Of a stretch of DNA of 64,000 bases, positions 55,295-64,000 are shown in pieces (the stretch's first letter is position 1; each line of letters starts with the position of its first letter). Origin of the DNA: Aliikangiella marina (GTDB taxonomy: Bacteria > Pseudomonadota > Gammaproteobacteria > Enterobacterales > Kangiellaceae). Made by a program: the position numbers and the translations under genes. The stretch spans positions 62,001 to 126,000 of the forward strand of contig NZ_VIKR01000007.1 of NCBI RefSeq assembly GCF_007004765.1, read 5' to 3'. The notes beneath the pieces were generated by a model that was not told the DNA's origin, made no database searches, and saw only the letters and a program-made list of their open reading frames with translations.

Positions 55295-57259
55295 TTATGC
55301 ATCGTCTTTATCATTTGACGCGGGAATCGATTTAGGGATACTAGCGCCACCTAACAGTTTTTCCATTAATGCTTGAACAATCGGGCTTTTTTCGATAAAG
55401 CCGTTTACTGCATTTCCAGCGCCCATTCCTTTGGCTAATTTATCGAAGTAGTCTCCTTGACCACCAACAATATCGATATTGGCGTTTTTCAAAGCAGACG
55501 CGAGTACTTCAGCTTGATCACTAGAGATTTCTTTGTTTGCTTCGATCGACGCTAATACTTCTTTCAATTGGTACTCGAGGTTCAAACGGAACTCTTCAAA
55601 TGCTCGCGAATCCGGGTCCATGTTGTTCATCGCTGCAAACTTCTCAACTAACGCATCGGCCTCGGCTTTACCTTTCTCACGAAGTACTTCAGCTTGACTT
55701 AAACCAATTTCTTTTTCAGCTATTGCCTCGGCTTTACCTAACTGCTCGTTACCGCGAGCTTCAGAGGTCAGCTTCTCTTCCATAACATGTGCTTCTGCTA
55801 AGCCTTGTTTCTCTAGAGAGACAGCTTTGGCTTCCTGTACTCTGGCCTGTGCAAACCCTTCTTTCTCAAAGGCATCCGCTTTAGCTTCCATTACTTTCGC
55901 TTGCGCTAATCCACTCGCCGCTTGAGTTGCTTGTGCCCCTTCAGCAATTTTCTTTTCTGCTTCGGCTTTTTTCGCCGCAGCTTCAAGCTCTGCTTGAGCA
56001 ATTAAATTTATTTCTCTCGCTTTAAATTGTGCTTTTTGCTCTTCCGCTTCGGCTTTCTTAACTGTGTGTACTAAATCTTGTTGAGCGCTTGCTTCTGCCG
56101 CCAAAATTGTTACTTGTTTTTGTCGTTCTGCTTCAGATACTTCTTGAACTTCTTTGATATTTTCTTGTTCTTCAGCAACTTTTTTCTCTACCGCAATTCG
56201 TTCACTAATCGTATTGGCAATAATTTTCTTTTCTTCTTCCAGCGCTTTGTCTTTGTCGATAATTGACAGTTCTACTTCGCGTTGACGGTTGACCTCTTCC
56301 ATTTCTTGTGCACGAATGACTTTTTCTTTTTCGATTACTACAGCGCGTTCTCGATTTTGTTCAGCCACTTCAACCTGACGCTGTTTCACTTGATTACGAA
56401 TTTCAATCTGCTCTTCAGTTTCAATTCGAGCTTGCTCCGCTTTTAAGCGCTCTTCTTCTTGAACTTTTTTTGTTTCAGCTTCTTCTCGTGCTCTTACTGT
56501 CTCAATCTCACGTTTTTGTTTCGACTCGGCATCCACTTCTTGACGCTCTAGCGCCAACAAGGCTTCTTTCGTTTCAACGTTCTTTTTAGTGATTGCTAAA
56601 GACTCATCTTTTTCTAGACGATTGGTTTCGATATTTTGAGTCGCAGTAACTTCAGTGATACGGCGAATACCGACTGAATCAAGAATATTATTTGGATCGA
56701 GTTGATTTTTTGGTGTTTGCTCTAAGTAATCAATCGCAACATCTTCTAAAACGTACCCATTTAAATCATCACCGATAACTTCAATAATTTTTTCTCGGAA
56801 TTGAATGCGGTTTTCAAATAGATCAAGAAAATCCATTTGTTTACCAACGGTTTTAAGCGCTTCTGAGAATTTAGCATTAAAGAGCTCATTAACCGCCGCT
56901 TTGTCTGAAGCACGGTCAACACCAATGGATTTAGCCACTCTTAATACGTCATCACGAGTCTCATTAACTCTTAGATAAAAGGCGACCGTTATATCGGCTC
57001 TTAAATTATCTTTACAAATCAATCCATCGTTAGCACGTCGGTCAATCTCTAAAGTAATTAAAGAGATTTTCATAATTTCCATTTTATGAATAACAGGAAT
57101 AACGGTTGATCCCGTAAAACTAACTTTGGGTTGTGCTCGCAAATTGTTAACGATTAAAGCGTACCCTTGGGGTACTTTCTTATAAACTGACGAGATAAAA
57201 ATTGCCAAAATAATAATTAAGGCAATAGCACCGCCGACGATAAACATGATGAGTTCCAT
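55295..57259 (-). CDS. Flotillin family protein (YqiK-like)
   Basis: This 654-residue protein has one N-terminal membrane segment, then an SPFH domain (about 30-200: KKVPQGYALIVNNLRAQPKVSF, DRRANDGLICKDNLRADITVAFYLRV). A long coiled coil rich in Glu, Lys and Ala with repeats such as A-E-A-x-K/E-A runs to about 600 before the tail. Flotillins scaffold membrane microdomains. GAGGGAAATCA precedes the ATG. In E. coli yqiJ lies before yqiK; the same order occurs here, 20 bases apart. Confidence 0.93.
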   Translation of the reverse strand: MELIMFIVGGAIALIIILAIFISSVYKKVPQGYALIVNNLRAQPKVSFTGSTVIPVIHKMEIMKISLITLEIDRRANDGLICKDNLRADITVAFYLRVNETRDDVLRVAKSIGVDRASDKAAVNELFNAKFSEALKTVGKQMDFLDLFENRIQFREKIIEVIGDDLNGYVLEDVAIDYLEQTPKNQLDPNNILDSVGIRRITEVTATQNIETNRLEKDESLAITKKNVETKEALLALERQEVDAESKQKREIETVRAREEAETKKVQEEERLKAEQARIETEEQIEIRNQVKQRQVEVAEQNRERAVVIEKEKVIRAQEMEEVNRQREVELSIIDKDKALEEEKKIIANTISERIAVEKKVAEEQENIKEVQEVSEAERQKQVTILAAEASAQQDLVHTVKKAEAEEQKAQFKAREINLIAQAELEAAAKKAEAEKKIAEGAQATQAASGLAQAKVMEAKADAFEKEGFAQARVQEAKAVSLEKQGLAEAHVMEEKLTSEARGNEQLGKAEAIAEKEIGLSQAEVLREKGKAEADALVEKFAAMNNMDPDSRAFEEFRLNLEYQLKEVLASIEANKEISSDQAEVLASALKNANIDIVGGQGDYFDKLAKGMGAGNAVNGFIEKSPIVQALMEKLLGGASIPKSIPASNDKDDA

Positions 57260-57279
57260 TGATTTCCCTCTTTAATTAA

Positions 57280-57948
57280 CTAAATATTATTTATTCCAAA
57301 TTCATCCTCAGGAATTACCTGAAAAACTGATTGTTCTTTATCAACATCGATGATTCTTACCAAATCACCTTTTGACAGCTGGTACTTTTCATCAGCCCGT
57401 ATTTTTAAGATAAGGCTAGCACCTTCATTATTACATTCACCTTCTCCAAAGCTTGGAGTCACTTTAGATGTTCTAACTTTACACTGTTTGCCCATCATAT
57501 CGGTTGCGGTAGCACCAGCGTGATTAAGCTTTGTGAATAGTTTTCGCAGTGGCCGAATCAGTCGAGCGGTAATAGGAATAGAGACTAAGAAGCTCACAAC
57601 TAAAATACCAGAACCCAATATATAACGTAGAGACTCGAAATTATTCCAAAATAATAAGTACTTAACACTGAAGTAAGTAATTAGCCAACTCACAAAAAAG
57701 ATAATGGTTAAAACAATGAAAAATGGCACACCTTGTAAACCCAAAGTGCTTAAAAAAGTTGTCCCGCCAGTAATATCAGCATCCGGTGCATCGACATCAA
57801 TATCGATATCTGTATCAATATCGAAATCAAATATCTCAATATCTAACAAACCTAAAGCCATGATCAACCAGATACCCACGATAATCAGGTTAATCGTAGT
57901 AAAAACTGACGTTGGATAAGCTGTCACTAAATCTAAAAACGCATCCAT
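57280..57948 (-). CDS. OB-fold membrane protein (YqiJ/NfeD-like)
   Basis: This 222-residue protein has about four membrane segments (about 13-37, 68-88, 95-115 and 120-140). An Asp-rich short repeat (FDIDTDIDIDVDAPDADI, about 43-60) lies between the first two. A C-terminal OB-fold domain (MGKQCKVRTSKVTPSFGEGECN...LSKGDLVRIIDVDKEQSVFQVIP) follows. This matches YqiJ (DUF1449), the NfeD-type partner of flotillin YqiK. GGAGG precedes the ATG. Confidence 0.88.
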   Translation of the reverse strand: MDAFLDLVTAYPTSVFTTINLIIVGIWLIMALGLLDIEIFDFDIDTDIDIDVDAPDADITGGTTFLSTLGLQGVPFFIVLTIIFFVSWLITYFSVKYLLFWNNFESLRYILGSGILVVSFLVSIPITARLIRPLRKLFTKLNHAGATATDMMGKQCKVRTSKVTPSFGEGECNNEGASLILKIRADEKYQLSKGDLVRIIDVDKEQSVFQVIPEDEFGINNI

Positions 57949-57974
57949 TGTTATAACCTCCAGCTCATTTATTC

Positions 57975-58553
57975 TTATGTATTACTATTTCTGTGACCAT
58001 ACGAACTGGTCTTTATTTTCTTTTGCCAAATTTTGGCACTGGCAATGCCCGAAATAAAACCGAAGATATGACCTTCAAAACTAATATACTGTCGGAAATC
58101 TATTAATGTAAAAATCAAACCGCCATACAAAAACACCGTTAGCAACATCAGTAGTATGTTCTTGAAACTTCCTTCGAAAAATGCCGAGCTGACCAAAAAA
58201 CCGAAGTATCCCATCACTAACCCAGAGGCGCCGACATGCTGACCATTTCGGGCAGCGGCCCATACCAAGCAGCCAGTAATGATCGCAATAGTACCGGTCA
58301 CCGGTAATCCTTTATGCGTGGCACTCACCAAAAAGCCGAGAACCAATAAAGGCAGAGTATTGGCTATTAAATGTGTCATTCCCGAGTGCAAAAAATGCAT
58401 GGTCACAACGCCATATAATCGGTCGAAGTTCCTCGGCACGAGCCCATATTGATTGAGACTATGACCGAGGTAGATATTAATAAATTCAATTAGCCAAATA
58501 ATGGCAACAAAAAACAACAGGTACTGATAATCTTTAATTGTCTTAGTATCCAA
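57975..58553 (-). CDS. Rhomboid family intramembrane serine protease
   Basis: This 192-residue protein starts at a TTG with AAGGA 10 bases upstream; no ATG occurs before the first helix. Six membrane segments include the rhomboid signatures HFLHSGMTHLIANTLPLLVLG (loop 1 and TM2), GASGLVMGYFGFL with the catalytic Ser, and the catalytic His in FEGHIFGFISGIAS. It cleaves substrates inside the membrane. It is 26 bases upstream of the YqiJ-like gene. A link to the GlyGly-CTERM protease is possible but its sequence looks like a general rhomboid rather than a rhombosortase. Confidence 0.9.
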   Translation of the reverse strand: MDTKTIKDYQYLLFFVAIIWLIEFINIYLGHSLNQYGLVPRNFDRLYGVVTMHFLHSGMTHLIANTLPLLVLGFLVSATHKGLPVTGTIAIITGCLVWAAARNGQHVGASGLVMGYFGFLVSSAFFEGSFKNILLMLLTVFLYGGLIFTLIDFRQYISFEGHIFGFISGIASAKIWQKKIKTSSYGHRNSNT

Positions 58554-58723
58554 CGGCTGCTAGTCCTTTTAATCCCTAAAATCGTTATTCAGTCTATTTA
58601 CAATGCTGTTGAGATGAATCCAAATACAGCATTCAAGAATACCACGGAAGTAAAGATTGCACCGCTGTTATGTTCACCATTTGTAGTTTTACAAACAAAA
58701 ATTAAAAAAGTTTAGGCTTGTCC

Positions 58724-59422
58724 CTATGAGGCGACTTGAGTTTTAGCTTTTAATCTGGCTAAAACTTGATCAGCACTGTGAGCATCCTGTTTAATTCCAG
58801 CCGCTTTAAGCTTTGTATCCAAATCATCTCCTTCCAGCTCTTTGCGCAAAGCGATACCTGCGTCAATTTTGTCTTGTTCCAGTTGTTGTTTATCTTTGAT
58901 TTGTTGGAGAGTTTCCTTCGCGCTCCCGATTGATGACTGATCGAAAGTTACCGTTTGAGTGACAGAATGACTGGCCTGTTGCACCGATTCTTTCACTTTA
59001 ACCACAGAAAGCTCTCTTTCATGTTCGGCAATAACCTTTTGTGCCGTCTTAATCTGAACTTTTAACGCTTCTACGTTCTGACTATAGCTTTCGAGTTCTG
59101 CGACAGTTTGGTCCTTTTCGATTTCTAATTGAGCGATTTTCGCGGCGATTTCAAGTGCCAATGAATCATCGCCTTGCTCAATGGCTTTTAGCGCAAATTC
59201 TTCATTTTCTTTAATGCGACTGCCACATGAGGTCAGCTTCCTCTCTGTCGCAATCTTCCTCGCCATTAATTCGGTCAGTCCTTCTTTGGCGCGTTCTAGG
59301 TTTTCCTTTGAGTCCACAATTTCTTGTTCAAATACTCTAATCGATTGAGCGTCAACGACAGCTTCACCCAACTCCCTTGCACCGCCACGAATTGCAGTTA
59401 ACATTTTATTGATAATATCCAT
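58724..59422 (-). CDS. PspA/IM30 family protein (YjfJ-like)
   Basis: From the ATG at 59422, preceded by AGAGGAC, this is 232 residues; an earlier in-frame start at 59479 would lie in the operator zone. It is an almost continuous coiled coil: an N-terminal amphipathic region (MDIINKMLTAIRGGARELGEAVVDAQSIRVFEQEIVDSKENLERAKEG...), then helical hairpin regions to about 180, with a final helix ending near LARLKAK. The V-x-D-A-Q-x-x-R-x-x-E-Q-E-I segment marks the YjfJ branch, which binds and repairs membranes. It is the first gene after paired palindromes and probably heads the operon down to the giant ATPase. Confidence 0.92.
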   Translation of the reverse strand: MDIINKMLTAIRGGARELGEAVVDAQSIRVFEQEIVDSKENLERAKEGLTELMARKIATERKLTSCGSRIKENEEFALKAIEQGDDSLALEIAAKIAQLEIEKDQTVAELESYSQNVEALKVQIKTAQKVIAEHERELSVVKVKESVQQASHSVTQTVTFDQSSIGSAKETLQQIKDKQQLEQDKIDAGIALRKELEGDDLDTKLKAAGIKQDAHSADQVLARLKAKTQVAS

Positions 59423-59485
59423 AATTCTGTCCTCTTTGCTAAAGCGACTTCCAAGAACAGAAATACTATCTTTCCGCACTCAGAA

Positions 59486-59498
59486 GACATAATATGTC
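59486..59498. promoter_or_regulatory. Palindromic site 1 upstream of pspA homologue
   Basis: GACATAATATGTC is a perfect 13-base inverted repeat (6-bp arms around a central A). It lies 64 bases upstream of the pspA ATG. Confidence 0.7.
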
Positions 59499-59515
59499 AA
59501 AGCTTAACAAATATA

Positions 59516-59528
59516 GACATATTATGTC
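59516..59528. promoter_or_regulatory. Palindromic site 2 upstream of pspA homologue
   Basis: GACATATTATGTC has the same arms as site 1 and differs only at the centre. Centres are 30 bases apart, about three helical turns. Two such copies in one short gap are unlikely by chance and point to a dimeric regulator that I cannot name. Confidence 0.72.
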
Positions 59529-59581
59529 AATTGGATTTCTATGAAGAGCCAGGATAACGACGCTGAGTCATTAATATTCAA

Positions 59582-60547
59582 TCATTTATGGTAAATGATT
59601 TGCTGCCTCGCTGAGTCCCATCTCAAACGGTTTTGTGGAGTCACCTGACACCCCCCGATCCATTTACACATTTGGTTGTCATCAAACCAATTCCCTTTGG
59701 ATTTAAGCACCAATTGGGCGTAATCAGTCGCAATGATTCTCACCTCGCTAGCGATAGGAGGCTCAATTTTCTGTGATGGGTCGATGATCAGCAATGGTTT
59801 GGACCCTTCGGCCATTTGTTCAATTTTGGCAAAAAAGGTCATGTCCCCAAGAAACTGATCACGCTCTTTCTCACTATATTTTCTAAATAACTGGCCAGGG
59901 TGGACGGGATCACGGCTCAGACAGTCGAGGATCATTTTCTCTGTTAACGGAAGACCCGAATCGACTGAAGGATATTCTCGAGCCATCCTCAACAGCGCAT
60001 CGCTCAAATAAGGTAATACGCTCAAGTCCGAATTGAGTAATTGATTAAATCGCTCTGGCGTATCAGCGGTAAAAGCCAACCAGGCCTGTTGCGCTGTCTT
60101 GTATTGATTGTTTGAAACAATTTTTCTGGTAGAGAATAAACCAGGAACTTCCTCTGGCGAGTGATAGCCCAGGTGACGGTTAGGGTTAATTAAGTAGATT
60201 TCTGATGTTTTTAAGGCGTGTCGATTAAACCAATCTAATAACTGGATCAGCTGCAATTGGTCATAGAGATCATGCTCAAACCAGAGAATTATCTCTTGAT
60301 AATCAAGTGAGCGTTGCAATTGCAAGTCGCGTTCAACGAATTGAGCTAAAATCTCTTGGTTGCCGTCAAATCCTAAAGAAGCGATGTATTTGGCACGAAC
60401 CTCACTCAACCGGGATAAGCCCAGTCCATTAGGCACGGGCCCTTCATGTAAAATATCATCCCAGCTGAATGCTGGATCGTCAATGCCTGCAGCCCTTAGT
60501 AGCGAGACGGTGGAGCTGCCATTAGTAATGTGTAATCGGTTTGTCAT
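59582..60547 (-). CDS. DUF1835 domain protein
   Basis: This 321-residue protein has the DUF1835 N-terminal block LHITNGSSTVSLLRAAGIDD with WDDILHEGPVPNG. An EIILWFEHDLYDQLQLIQLLDWF segment follows, then a mainly helical C-terminal half. The family has no proven function. It is upstream of pspA on the same strand, with a 159-base gap holding the palindromes, so it is probably outside that operon. Confidence 0.85.
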   Translation of the reverse strand: MTNRLHITNGSSTVSLLRAAGIDDPAFSWDDILHEGPVPNGLGLSRLSEVRAKYIASLGFDGNQEILAQFVERDLQLQRSLDYQEIILWFEHDLYDQLQLIQLLDWFNRHALKTSEIYLINPNRHLGYHSPEEVPGLFSTRKIVSNNQYKTAQQAWLAFTADTPERFNQLLNSDLSVLPYLSDALLRMAREYPSVDSGLPLTEKMILDCLSRDPVHPGQLFRKYSEKERDQFLGDMTFFAKIEQMAEGSKPLLIIDPSQKIEPPIASEVRIIATDYAQLVLKSKGNWFDDNQMCKWIGGCQVTPQNRLRWDSARQQIIYHK

Positions 60548-60774
60548 AGACCTGCGTATAGTCGGTATGTCGTCCTAATTGGCTAATCTCAAAAACCAAT
60601 ATTTAGAACGGCTTGGTAATGTCGCTTTGCGGATAACTTGTAGCTGTTTGTTTTCAATGATAGTGTCACAGTTACACCATAAAGTGTCAGTGCCAAAGTA
60701 GCATGATAAGAAGGTCACAACAATAAGAGCTCTAACCTCTGGCTATCTAATAACGAATAGGAAGAAACCAACCC

Positions 60775-61671
60775 ATGAATAAAATTACAAAATACCTGGT
60801 GTTATCCAGTCTACTTTCAATGTCTTTTGGCGCTATTGCCGAAGATAAACCAAAACTAAAATTTAAAGCCACTGAACTCACTAAAGGCATTTATATGCTC
60901 GAAGGCGAGAATGGATTCGCTGGAGGCAATATTGGACTTTCAATTGGTGAAGATGGCGTCGTGATGATTGATGATGCGATGCCCAGTACCTTAAATATTA
61001 TGCAAGAAGCAATTAGTGGAGTAACTAAAAAACCTATCGACTTTTTGATTAATACTCACGTGCATGGTGATCATATCGGTAACAACGAAGTGATGGCCAA
61101 AAATGGCGCTCACATTGTCGCTCATGAAAATTTAAGGACTCACCTCTTAACCAAAGGGATCCGTGGCCAAGAGGGCACTAAACCCGCCCCAAAAGGCATG
61201 TTACCCGTAATCACCTTTTCTCATGAAATGAGCTTTCATTTAAATGGGGAAGATGCACAACTCATTCACGTTGCTGACGCACATACTGATGGTGACGCTG
61301 TTATCGTATTCAAAAATGCCAATATCATCCATATGGGCGATACGTTCTTTAATGGGCGCTTCCCTTTTATCGACTTAGATAGTGGTGGAACAATCGATGG
61401 TTATATCAAGGCGCAAGAAAGGGTTTTATCGTTATCCAATGAAAAAACCAAGATCATTCCTGGTCATGGTCCACTTGCCTCTAAGCAGGATTTAGAACAA
61501 TCAATTGCTATGTTGAAAGATGTAAAATCTATTATTGGTAAACTGATTGCCGACGGAAAAAGCGAAGATGATGTGGTAAAAATGAATCCTCTCAATAAAT
61601 ATGCTAAACAAAACTGGGGTTTCATCACAACTGAAAGGATGACTCGTCAAGTCTATAAAGGTTTAAAGTAA
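60775..61671 (+). CDS. Secreted MBL-fold metallo-hydrolase
   Basis: This 298-residue protein has a signal peptide ending near AIA-E and the metallo-beta-lactamase motif NTHVHGDHIGNN (about 92-103). Further zinc ligands appear as His in VADAHTDGDAV, in HMGDTFF and in PGHGPLA. This matches the QPSD-type 'MBL fold hydrolase' group. It is not a recognised beta-lactamase class by itself. AGGAAG precedes the ATG. Confidence 0.9.
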   Translation: MNKITKYLVLSSLLSMSFGAIAEDKPKLKFKATELTKGIYMLEGENGFAGGNIGLSIGEDGVVMIDDAMPSTLNIMQEAISGVTKKPIDFLINTHVHGDHIGNNEVMAKNGAHIVAHENLRTHLLTKGIRGQEGTKPAPKGMLPVITFSHEMSFHLNGEDAQLIHVADAHTDGDAVIVFKNANIIHMGDTFFNGRFPFIDLDSGGTIDGYIKAQERVLSLSNEKTKIIPGHGPLASKQDLEQSIAMLKDVKSIIGKLIADGKSEDDVVKMNPLNKYAKQNWGFITTERMTRQVYKGLK

Positions 61672-61682
61672 TTCGCATCAAA

Positions 61683-61712
61683 AACAGCCTTCTAGATTCA
61701 TAGAAGGTTGTT
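61683..61712 (+). terminator. Terminator after the MBL-fold gene
   Basis: AACAGCCTTCTA pairs with TAGAAGGTTGTT (12 pairs with one G-T wobble) around GATTCA, 12 bases past the stop. A modest T-rich tail follows. It may also serve the convergent diguanylate cyclase gene. Confidence 0.75.
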
Positions 61713-61766
61713 TAATTCTTGCCGATTTTTCAACTTTTTTATCAGTAGTATTTAAAAGTAACTTCT

Positions 61767-62471
61767 TTATCCACTCACAACTTTGTTTCGTCCAGTCTGT
61801 TTTGCTTGATACAAAAATCCGTCCGCTCTTTTGTAAAACGCATCAACATCTTCACCTACAACCCATTCCGTCACTCCACAGGACAAAGTGACTTGAACCG
61901 TTTTTCCGTCATTTATCTGGATAGTTAAATTCTCGATCGCGTCTCGGATCATTTCAGCGCTTTTTTTAGAATCTTCAATTCCACAAGTTGGTTGGAGAAT
62001 GGCAAACTCCTCTCCACCGACTCGCGCAAAAATGTCATAGGATCTCACGAGATCTTTCACAGTCTTAGCAACTTCAATCAAGACTTTATCACCGACTGGA
62101 TGGCCATAAGTGTCATTTACTTTTTTAAAATGATCCAAGTCGAAATAGATTAAAGACACCGGCGTCTCATAACGGCGCGCTCGATCGGTTTCTTGTTGCA
62201 TTCGTTCTATAAAGTAACGCAAATTATAAATATTAGTCAGTGCGTCTCGAGAGGCAATTTGCGTCATATGGGTTTCCTTTCGCGCCACATAAATAGCAAA
62301 CAAGACAAACACTGTCATGGTTCCAAACAACATATAGGTATAGAGATCCCAGTTATTGAGGATCTCTTGCGCCAGATCAACTCCCTTCAAAAACTGAATA
62401 AACAACCAACCTAAGGGAGCACCTGCCGCAAAGAGGGCAGCCTGAATGGAACGGAGAATGACTTTGTTCAT
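61767..62471 (-). CDS. Diguanylate cyclase (GGDEF domain) membrane protein
   Basis: This 234-residue protein has two N-terminal membrane segments (about 10-30 and 45-65), then a GGDEF domain with active-site GGEEF (about 150) and a preceding inhibitory I-site RSYD five residues upstream. Substrate-binding D-A-L-T-N-I-Y-N-L-R and F-D-L-D-H-F-K-K-V-N-D are intact, so c-di-GMP synthesis with product inhibition is expected. No sensor domain besides the short membrane part is present. Confidence 0.94.
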   Translation of the reverse strand: MNKVILRSIQAALFAAGAPLGWLFIQFLKGVDLAQEILNNWDLYTYMLFGTMTVFVLFAIYVARKETHMTQIASRDALTNIYNLRYFIERMQQETDRARRYETPVSLIYFDLDHFKKVNDTYGHPVGDKVLIEVAKTVKDLVRSYDIFARVGGEEFAILQPTCGIEDSKKSAEMIRDAIENLTIQINDGKTVQVTLSCGVTEWVVGEDVDAFYKRADGFLYQAKQTGRNKVVSG

Positions 62472-62675
62472 ATCGATAAGTCTAGACCTAAACCCACCAA
62501 AAACCCAATGATTTAAGTCAAATTCAGCTTAACATCTTTAATAAACTCAGTAAGTTACCGATGATTTTACGGTTACCTTGAGTGTTGTCAGCGCATGTGT
62601 ATACTGGCAAGTTGGTAAATAAAAATAATACTGATCGTTTTACCGATTCGATCGGCGAATAAGGAGAAATCATTA

Positions 62676-64000
62676 ATGAGCAGTAAAACTGAAACTAACG
62701 CGACTTTATCGTTAGTGGAAAAAATCGGCAAAAGTATTCCCGATCCCGTAATCATTTTTATGTTTTTATTAGCTTTTTGCTTAGTTTTAACATCGCTTAT
62801 CGGTGATTTAACCTTTCATACTAAAAGCATGGATGGCGGCTTAACCACTCATGTTATTAAGGATATGACCGACACAGAAAACGTTCGCTGGCTTTTTGAT
62901 AACGCATTAGTTAAAAATTGGCTGGCCTTTGGAAACGGGGTTCTAGGTGTCATTTTGATCGTAATGTTAGGTGTAGGAGTCGCGGAAAACTCAGGATTGT
63001 TAACGGCAATTATTAAAAAACTCGGGACTCACTTAAGCGATAAGTTCTTACCACCAGCGATTGTATTTCTCGGCATAATGAGTTCCATTGCCACAGACGC
63101 TGGCTACTTGGTATTAATTCCGCTCGCAGGTTTACTCTATGCTGGTCTCGGTAAAAATCCGTTAATCGGCATGGCTGCCGCTTTCGCGGGCGTCTCAGCC
63201 GGGTTCAGTGCTAACTTAATTCCGGCCACGCCAGTGGACGTCATTATCGGATTGAATGCAAAGGTTTTTGCTGAAGCACAGAGTGTTCCCTTTACCCGAG
63301 CAGATGGCAGTGAGTTAACGCCAGCAACCATGCATTATTATTTCATTTTCGTCTCCACTTTTTTACTTGCTGGGCTGGGAGCATGGGTAACAACAAAGTT
63401 TGTCGCTCCAAGGCTTGAAAAAGTCGACTATCAACTACCGGCGGAAGTTAGTTTTTCCGACTTTGAAGTTACCGAGGACGAAAAGCGCGGTTTGAAAGCT
63501 TCAATATGGGGATTGTTGATCGCCATTGGTATCCTAGTGTTTTTAGCCATGGGACCACTCGCCAGTTATACCGACGAAGCGGGTAAAACCGTTTCACCTT
63601 TTCTTAATAATATTATATTGATGATTGCACTGGTGTTTACTATTGTAGGTGCGGCATTTGGTTACGCTTCAAAAAAATTCTCCAGCCTGATGGATGTTGT
63701 CCAAGCGATGGTCGCGCAAATGAATACGATGGGCTACATTCTGGTGCTAACATTTTTCTGTTACAACTTTCTTGGTTTGCTCGGCTATTCTGGGCTTGGA
63801 ACTTACGTCACTTTTCTTGGTGCTAGCTTTCTTGAGTGGTTAGGTTTACAGCAGTTCCCAATTCTATTAATTATCGGTTTTATTTTAACCACCGCATTAA
63901 TAAATTTATTTGTCGGCGGGCTCACCTCGAAATGGATGTTACTCGGTCCAATCTTTATTCCAATGCTCTATCAGGTTAATCCTCAAATGACACCTGATTT
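62676..64000 (+). CDS. AbgT-family transporter (cut by window edge)
   Basis: The first 441 residues are visible. The gene starts at an ATG with AAGGAG upstream. About nine membrane segments are seen, with AbgT blocks IPDPVIIFMFLLAFCLV, AFGNGVLGVILIVMLGVGVAE, IVFLGIMSSIATDAGYLVLIPLAG and SANLIPATPVDVIIG. AbgT members take up p-aminobenzoyl-glutamate or export sulfonamides and related compounds; the substrate here is unknown. The C-terminal part lies outside the window. Confidence 0.93.
   Translation, partial: MSSKTETNATLSLVEKIGKSIPDPVIIFMFLLAFCLVLTSLIGDLTFHTKSMDGGLTTHVIKDMTDTENVRWLFDNALVKNWLAFGNGVLGVILIVMLGVGVAENSGLLTAIIKKLGTHLSDKFLPPAIVFLGIMSSIATDAGYLVLIPLAGLLYAGLGKNPLIGMAAAFAGVSAGFSANLIPATPVDVIIGLNAKVFAEAQSVPFTRADGSELTPATMHYYFIFVSTFLLAGLGAWVTTKFVAPRLEKVDYQLPAEVSFSDFEVTEDEKRGLKASIWGLLIAIGILVFLAMGPLASYTDEAGKTVSPFLNNIILMIALVFTIVGAAFGYASKKFSSLMDVVQAMVAQMNTMGYILVLTFFCYNFLGLLGYSGLGTYVTFLGASFLEWLGLQQFPILLIIGFILTTALINLFVGGLTSKWMLLGPIFIPMLYQVNPQMTPD

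Noticed and set aside
57975-58553. Rhomboid as rhombosortase for the GlyGly-CTERM protease
   Set aside because: Its HxxxxHLxxN and GHxxGFxxG pattern fits general rhomboids, and it sits in the flotillin operon.

Overview
The window reads as a chromosomal segment of a free-living, probably marine, gammaproteobacterium. Gene orders typical of that class support this: ftsY-ftsE-ftsX-rpoH, and rhlB facing trxA-rho-ubiD-fre. Secreted or surface proteins (a GlyGly-CTERM protease, a TonB-dependent receptor, beta-propeller lipoproteins), an AbgT transporter and low-to-moderate GC fit a marine lineage near Kangiellaceae, but that placement is inference. No tRNA, rRNA, insertion sequence, prophage or CRISPR array was seen. 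Both ends cut a gene: an M61-type peptidase at the left and an AbgT transporter at the right. Layout, left to right. 1-12.3 kb: partial M61 peptidase, DUF938 methyltransferase, secreted PKD-domain serine protease, S41 peptidase plus YibQ-like deacetylase pair, a GST, a radical SAM protein, a three-gene SRPBCC/TPR/TonB-lipoprotein operon, and the tyrosine-catabolic pair hmgA-hppD. 12.6-16.8 kb: ftsY, ftsE, ftsX and rpoH; two tandem CIRCE operators lie before rpoH. 16.8-21 kb: AraC regulator divergent from a fused desaturase-reductase, then a lipoprotein solute-binding protein. 21-31 kb: fre, ubiD, rho and trxA on the minus strand, then rhlB, tusA, DUF1285, a small membrane protein, fhs, DUF3667 and an AlkA-type glycosylase on the plus strand. 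31-45.5 kb: a second GST, a DesK/NarL-type two-component system, a propeller lipoprotein, an M17 aminopeptidase, a decayed gene remnant, a small Cys-rich secreted repeat protein with EGKCG motifs (HvfA-like), a CvpA protein with a DUF4124-like tail, an FG-GAP lipoprotein, pgm, PPK2 and a PspB-like protein. 46-49.5 kb: TonB receptor and peroxiredoxin. 49.5-59.5 kb: a membrane-stress-like cluster read leftwards: PspA homologue, rhomboid protease, YqiJ-like OB-fold protein, flotillin, a 1778-residue AAA+ ATPase and a PHA-granule-region protein. Two near-identical palindromes precede it. 59.5-64 kb: DUF1835 protein, secreted MBL-fold hydrolase, diguanylate cyclase and AbgT. The observations most worth following are the tandem CIRCE elements before rpoH (HrcA control of the heat-shock sigma factor), the EGKCG repeat peptide with no modification enzymes beside it, the PspA-rhomboid-YqiJ-flotillin-giant ATPase cluster with its paired palindromic operators, and the fused desaturase-reductase with AraC direct repeats.
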